From NCBI RefSeq assembly GCF_014839805.1, contig NC_051124.1:2666001-2730000 (forward strand): a stretch of 64,000 nt of DNA, given 5' to 3'. The notes below the pieces were generated by a model. That model had not been told where the DNA came from and made no database searches. It worked only from the letters and a program-made list of their open reading frames with translations. The DNA is from Manduca sexta (taxonomy: Eukaryota > Arthropoda > Insecta > Lepidoptera > Sphingidae). Of this stretch, positions 60,729 through 64,000 are shown in pieces. Numbering within the stretch: the stretch's first letter is position 1; each line of letters opens with the position of its first letter. Position numbers and translations under genes: made by a program.

Positions 60729-63700
60729 GTGAGTCCACTGTTCACCTCTCTAATCGCTTTCTTATCTTTCCTGTATCAACAATATGTTCGACGTTCGAAA
60801 GAAGAATAATTGTTTCGCAGTGAAAATGAACTTAAACTTGTTGATTAACGTAATCGGCTGCGTCATGAGTCACATGTTCTAGACTAAATGAATTCGCGTG
60901 CCTACGTGTCTTCGTTGCATCGAAGTGAAATTTCCCGGAGCACATTGCTCCTGTCCGCCGCGGACACTTCCGTGTTCTTCACAACGATTTATTGACTTTA
61001 CTCTCACTGGCGGCAGTATGCTGAAATAAACGTGTAGGTTCCTTTGAGGTGGCCGCTGCAGTGACGATTGCGCTCATCATTATTTCAATACATACTACGC
61101 ATCGTGTATTGTTAATTGCATTTGGAGTTGTGCCAATAGTTAGAATACCGTACCTTCGGTAAGACAAGGGCATAATTGTTAAATATTCTTCAAATGAGTG
61201 AAGTATGCCAATGCGCCTTAAAAATATTATTTTATTTGGAGGAAAATAGTCACCCATCAAGTTCAGTCTCATTTCGCTAGAAGGCTATACTGTTTGTCAC
61301 ATTAGTGCATTTTTTTAAATATATTGGCGCGACAAAATCTTATTGGTCAGGTGCAGCATTGCCCGCGCGCATCCAATTGTGACCCTTGTCTCATCGAAAG
61401 TACGATATGTTCTCAAAGGCTTCTGCGCACGCGTTGAGCAATACAACTTATCCAAAACCGGCATCGATCATGATTCATGTTTCGGCCAAAAACCCCCCAA
61501 TAATAACACTTGAATGATAATATGATATCATGCGGGCTTTGTTAATCTATTTTGTTTATATTTCATCGGAGTTATGGTTTAGTCGTAGGTATTTTCCATT
61601 CTCATATTTCAATAAAATTATCTTCAATTGTTAAGGATAAACAGATTTACTTTGCCTGGCTCTACCGCGAATTAATATTTATTTAAATTCAAGATCCCTT
61701 GTTCATATTCAAGTAGCCCTATTATAGATATCTTTTGTCCCTGCTCAAGAACGAAAGAGGAAATCTCCATCATCCATAGCCTTTATAAGTTCATCGTAAT
61801 GTCCTCTCCTTGGAACTTCAATTGTGAAATCATTTAGCCATTAGACTAAATGTAAAAATAATCACGGAAACAACCGCGACTTCCACAATCCATGTCATCC
61901 GGTGCCATAAACGCACAATGCACATGACAGCGGCCGATATGTCGTTGACAGCTTCATATCTGCATTCTGAACGCTGGCTGATAAAAACTTTGTGTAGTTA
62001 GCACGTAGACATACAGGCGACGCAGCACAGCGTGACGCAGATTAACACCCGTATTCACAAACGTTATTTAGATCAGTGCAGAGCAATGCTATAAGTCTAT
62101 TTATCAGTTTCGACATGACAGCCTTCGCAGTGCATAAGCTTAGGGATGCGGTGATTGGCTTATATTGAGATAAAATTTGAATTCAGTCGGCTGTCACAGT
62201 ACCGGCTTTAGAGTGGGGCGAGGGTCGACATTCGACCACTGGATGTTAGTAATTATTATAATACACTAGTAGCTAATTATTAGACCTAATATTAGGTTAA
62301 GGCGACAAGCGTAATACTTGTCATTAAGTTTCAGACAGTATTGCTATTGCTTATGGGCATGCAAACCCATATTAGACCGACTGTTTCCTCTATTTACTTT
62401 AAGATCTATCCTTATATTTATATTTTTTATAGTTACGAATATATTTATTTATTAAACCCGCGCTGCGTCGCCTACGTTACACCATGTGATCGCCCGTACG
62501 CGCTACACGGCACCAGGCACGGCGGTTCATCGTCCACGTACACGTGAAACAATTCAATTAAGAATGTTTCTAGCAGAATATGGCATGAAACAGCCAGTTT
62601 AAATTCTGATCGTGCGCCGTGTGCCATTTCTTTGTCTAACGGCATACAATAACATCTTGAAGGTTAAGGTGTCTGTACATTGGAAAGGTTCGAAGTGATA
62701 GTATCTCGTGAGTATTTCGAAATTAGCTGCTGGCCTTGTTAACAGGATTTAAGAGTGCAATTCGTGTGCAGCTGATAATGAATTTTGATAGCAGAGAACC
62801 CGTGCGAATATGTTAAATATATTTTTAACACACATTTTGCGGTGACACAGTGGGCTAATTTTGTTGAATAATTTCCTTAACGACTCCACTGGATATTTTT
62901 AGTATTGCGCTGGTGTAATTGATTTGTTTTTTTTCATTCAAATAAAACCAGTATTTCACCAGACAGTAACAACATAATCTATTTTTACTGTCTTTAGACA
63001 TACAATCCTGAGCCTCCAATACCTTTTGTCTACTTACTCGACTACAAAATTCACATCGCCTAGCAAAACCTCAGCCACTACAACCTATGCTTTTCAATAT
63101 AAGGCGATGGAATCTGTACATACAGCACGTATACGTCAACTATTCGCAATAGCTTCATCAGACACCAGAACGATTATCCCAGAGAACGTCTGACAGGAAT
63201 TTGTGACCGATTAATACTACACCACGGGACGTCTATAGCGGATTAATGATGCAGATAAAATGAGTTTACCGTGCCCGATATGAGAAGCTTGTTTTTGTAT
63301 GTATCTCGTGTACTGTTATTGGAACTGTTTATTTTGAAAGGTAAGATAGGTGTGCCATCAGATGGCCGATAAGTTTGTTCGTTTATAAATTGGGTTATAT
63401 TTATGATATATATTGGAAGTGTCTTTGATTCTTTTCATAAAATTTAATCAGGAAGGGTGTAGGTGTTAGGGATCACAGGATGCGCTGCGGTCGACCATAA
63501 ATACCTAGAACTAACCCCATTATCTCATAATACTTAAACATGACATGTTATATTTTGTAATACATTAATTATAATTATAATAGCTTTAACGTCATTCAAG
63601 TCAAACAACACCCACGATGCTGCTTTTGAGAAACATACGATAATTTATCAAAAGCAGTTCGATACAGATCGAGTTAAATCTAGAATAACCATTTATGGAG

Positions 63701-64000
63701 GATCCGAATACTTGGCTACTCATCATACGACCTCAAAAAAATGTTTACATAGAATTTTCCCGCTCATATTAAGTTGCGATGATCTCACAGTTTATAATAA
63801 GTAGTCATGCGTTAGCGTCGACAATGACATCACGCCCTTGCCCGGTCCATTAATAGTATAATTCACTTGCATTATCAATCTCTATTTTATTAATAGCTTG
63901 CATTGCTTGCGTCTTTGTTAGCATAAAAGTCCATCTGGATAAAATGTACCTTTTAGCGCTCTGAGATGGTAACTTTGTATTAGTGGAAGAGTTTATAAAA

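Larger units (their letters stand above)
55769..64000. other. Right flank: no certain gene; probably Clic intron 1 or intergenic
   Basis: Mostly AT-rich. Patches that stand out: a diverged MITE-like stretch near 57450-57580, a GC-rich block with an octamer ATTTGCAT (57774-57781) at 57700-57950, a GC-rich island at 59740-59800, a promoter-like island at 60340-60450, a CG-richer stretch at 60890-60990, and a MITE-like sequence near 62047-62215. Small ORFs lack domains. No exon encoding the Clic N-terminus (an EIELIIK-like end before GT) was found on the minus strand. Confidence 0.5.

Noticed and set aside
46480..64000. First coding exon of Clic
   Set aside because: I looked on the minus strand for an EIELIIK-type end before a GT donor and found none; it is probably outside the window.

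Overview
The window reads as a piece of a lepidopteran (moth or butterfly) nuclear genome. It has AT-rich introns with GT-AG exons, insect-type protein families, and a repeat load typical of Lepidoptera: Helitrons ending in a GC hairpin plus CTAG, tRNA-derived SINEs, RTE-type LINE tails, MITEs and a maT-like mariner. No prokaryotic operons, rRNA, functional tRNA or CRISPR arrays were seen.

Layout, left to right. 33-5225 (+) is the 3' part of a SMARCAL1/Marcal1 annealing-helicase gene. Its DESH-box exon is present as five apparently identical tandem copies of 201 bp. 5.4-9.8 kb is repeat-rich intergenic DNA. 9909-12653 (-) is a two-exon gene for a secreted five-domain Kazal inhibitor. About 12.8-24.4 kb is intergenic, with an RTE relic, two Helitrons, a LINE tail and SINE fragments. 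24514-29915 (+) is a second, single-domain secreted Kazal gene, divergently oriented and with the same 16-nt first coding exon. 32786-33442 (-) and 34471-35124 (+) are head-to-head paralogous Nudix (CoA diphosphatase-like) genes. The left one ends in the peroxisomal signal SKL and the right one does not. 37707-46467 (-) holds six coding exons of a chloride intracellular channel (Clic) gene; its N-terminal exon was not found and probably lies to the right.

47567-55764 is a Ty3/gypsy-type LTR retrotransposon. It has identical 128-bp LTRs, an ATGG target duplication, a small membrane-protein ORF before gag, a gag without a zinc knuckle, and pol (PR-RT-RH-IN). It probably sits in Clic intron 1. 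Its pol is split by a Helitron (50305-52382), which is itself split by a DD37D mariner (50909-52223), so three transposons are nested. 55.8-64 kb has no certain gene; one CpG/YY1-like promoter candidate with a possible first exon lies near 60.3-60.7 kb.

The host genes do not form a pathway. They are unrelated neighbours: replication-fork remodelling, extracellular protease inhibition, CoA/nucleotide turnover in organelles, and a redox-type GST-fold/channel protein. The observations most worth following are the five-fold SMARCAL1 exon array, the Nudix pair with an apparent organelle split, the triple-nested transposon, and a 364-bp near-perfect palindrome bounded by TTAA in the last Clic intron.
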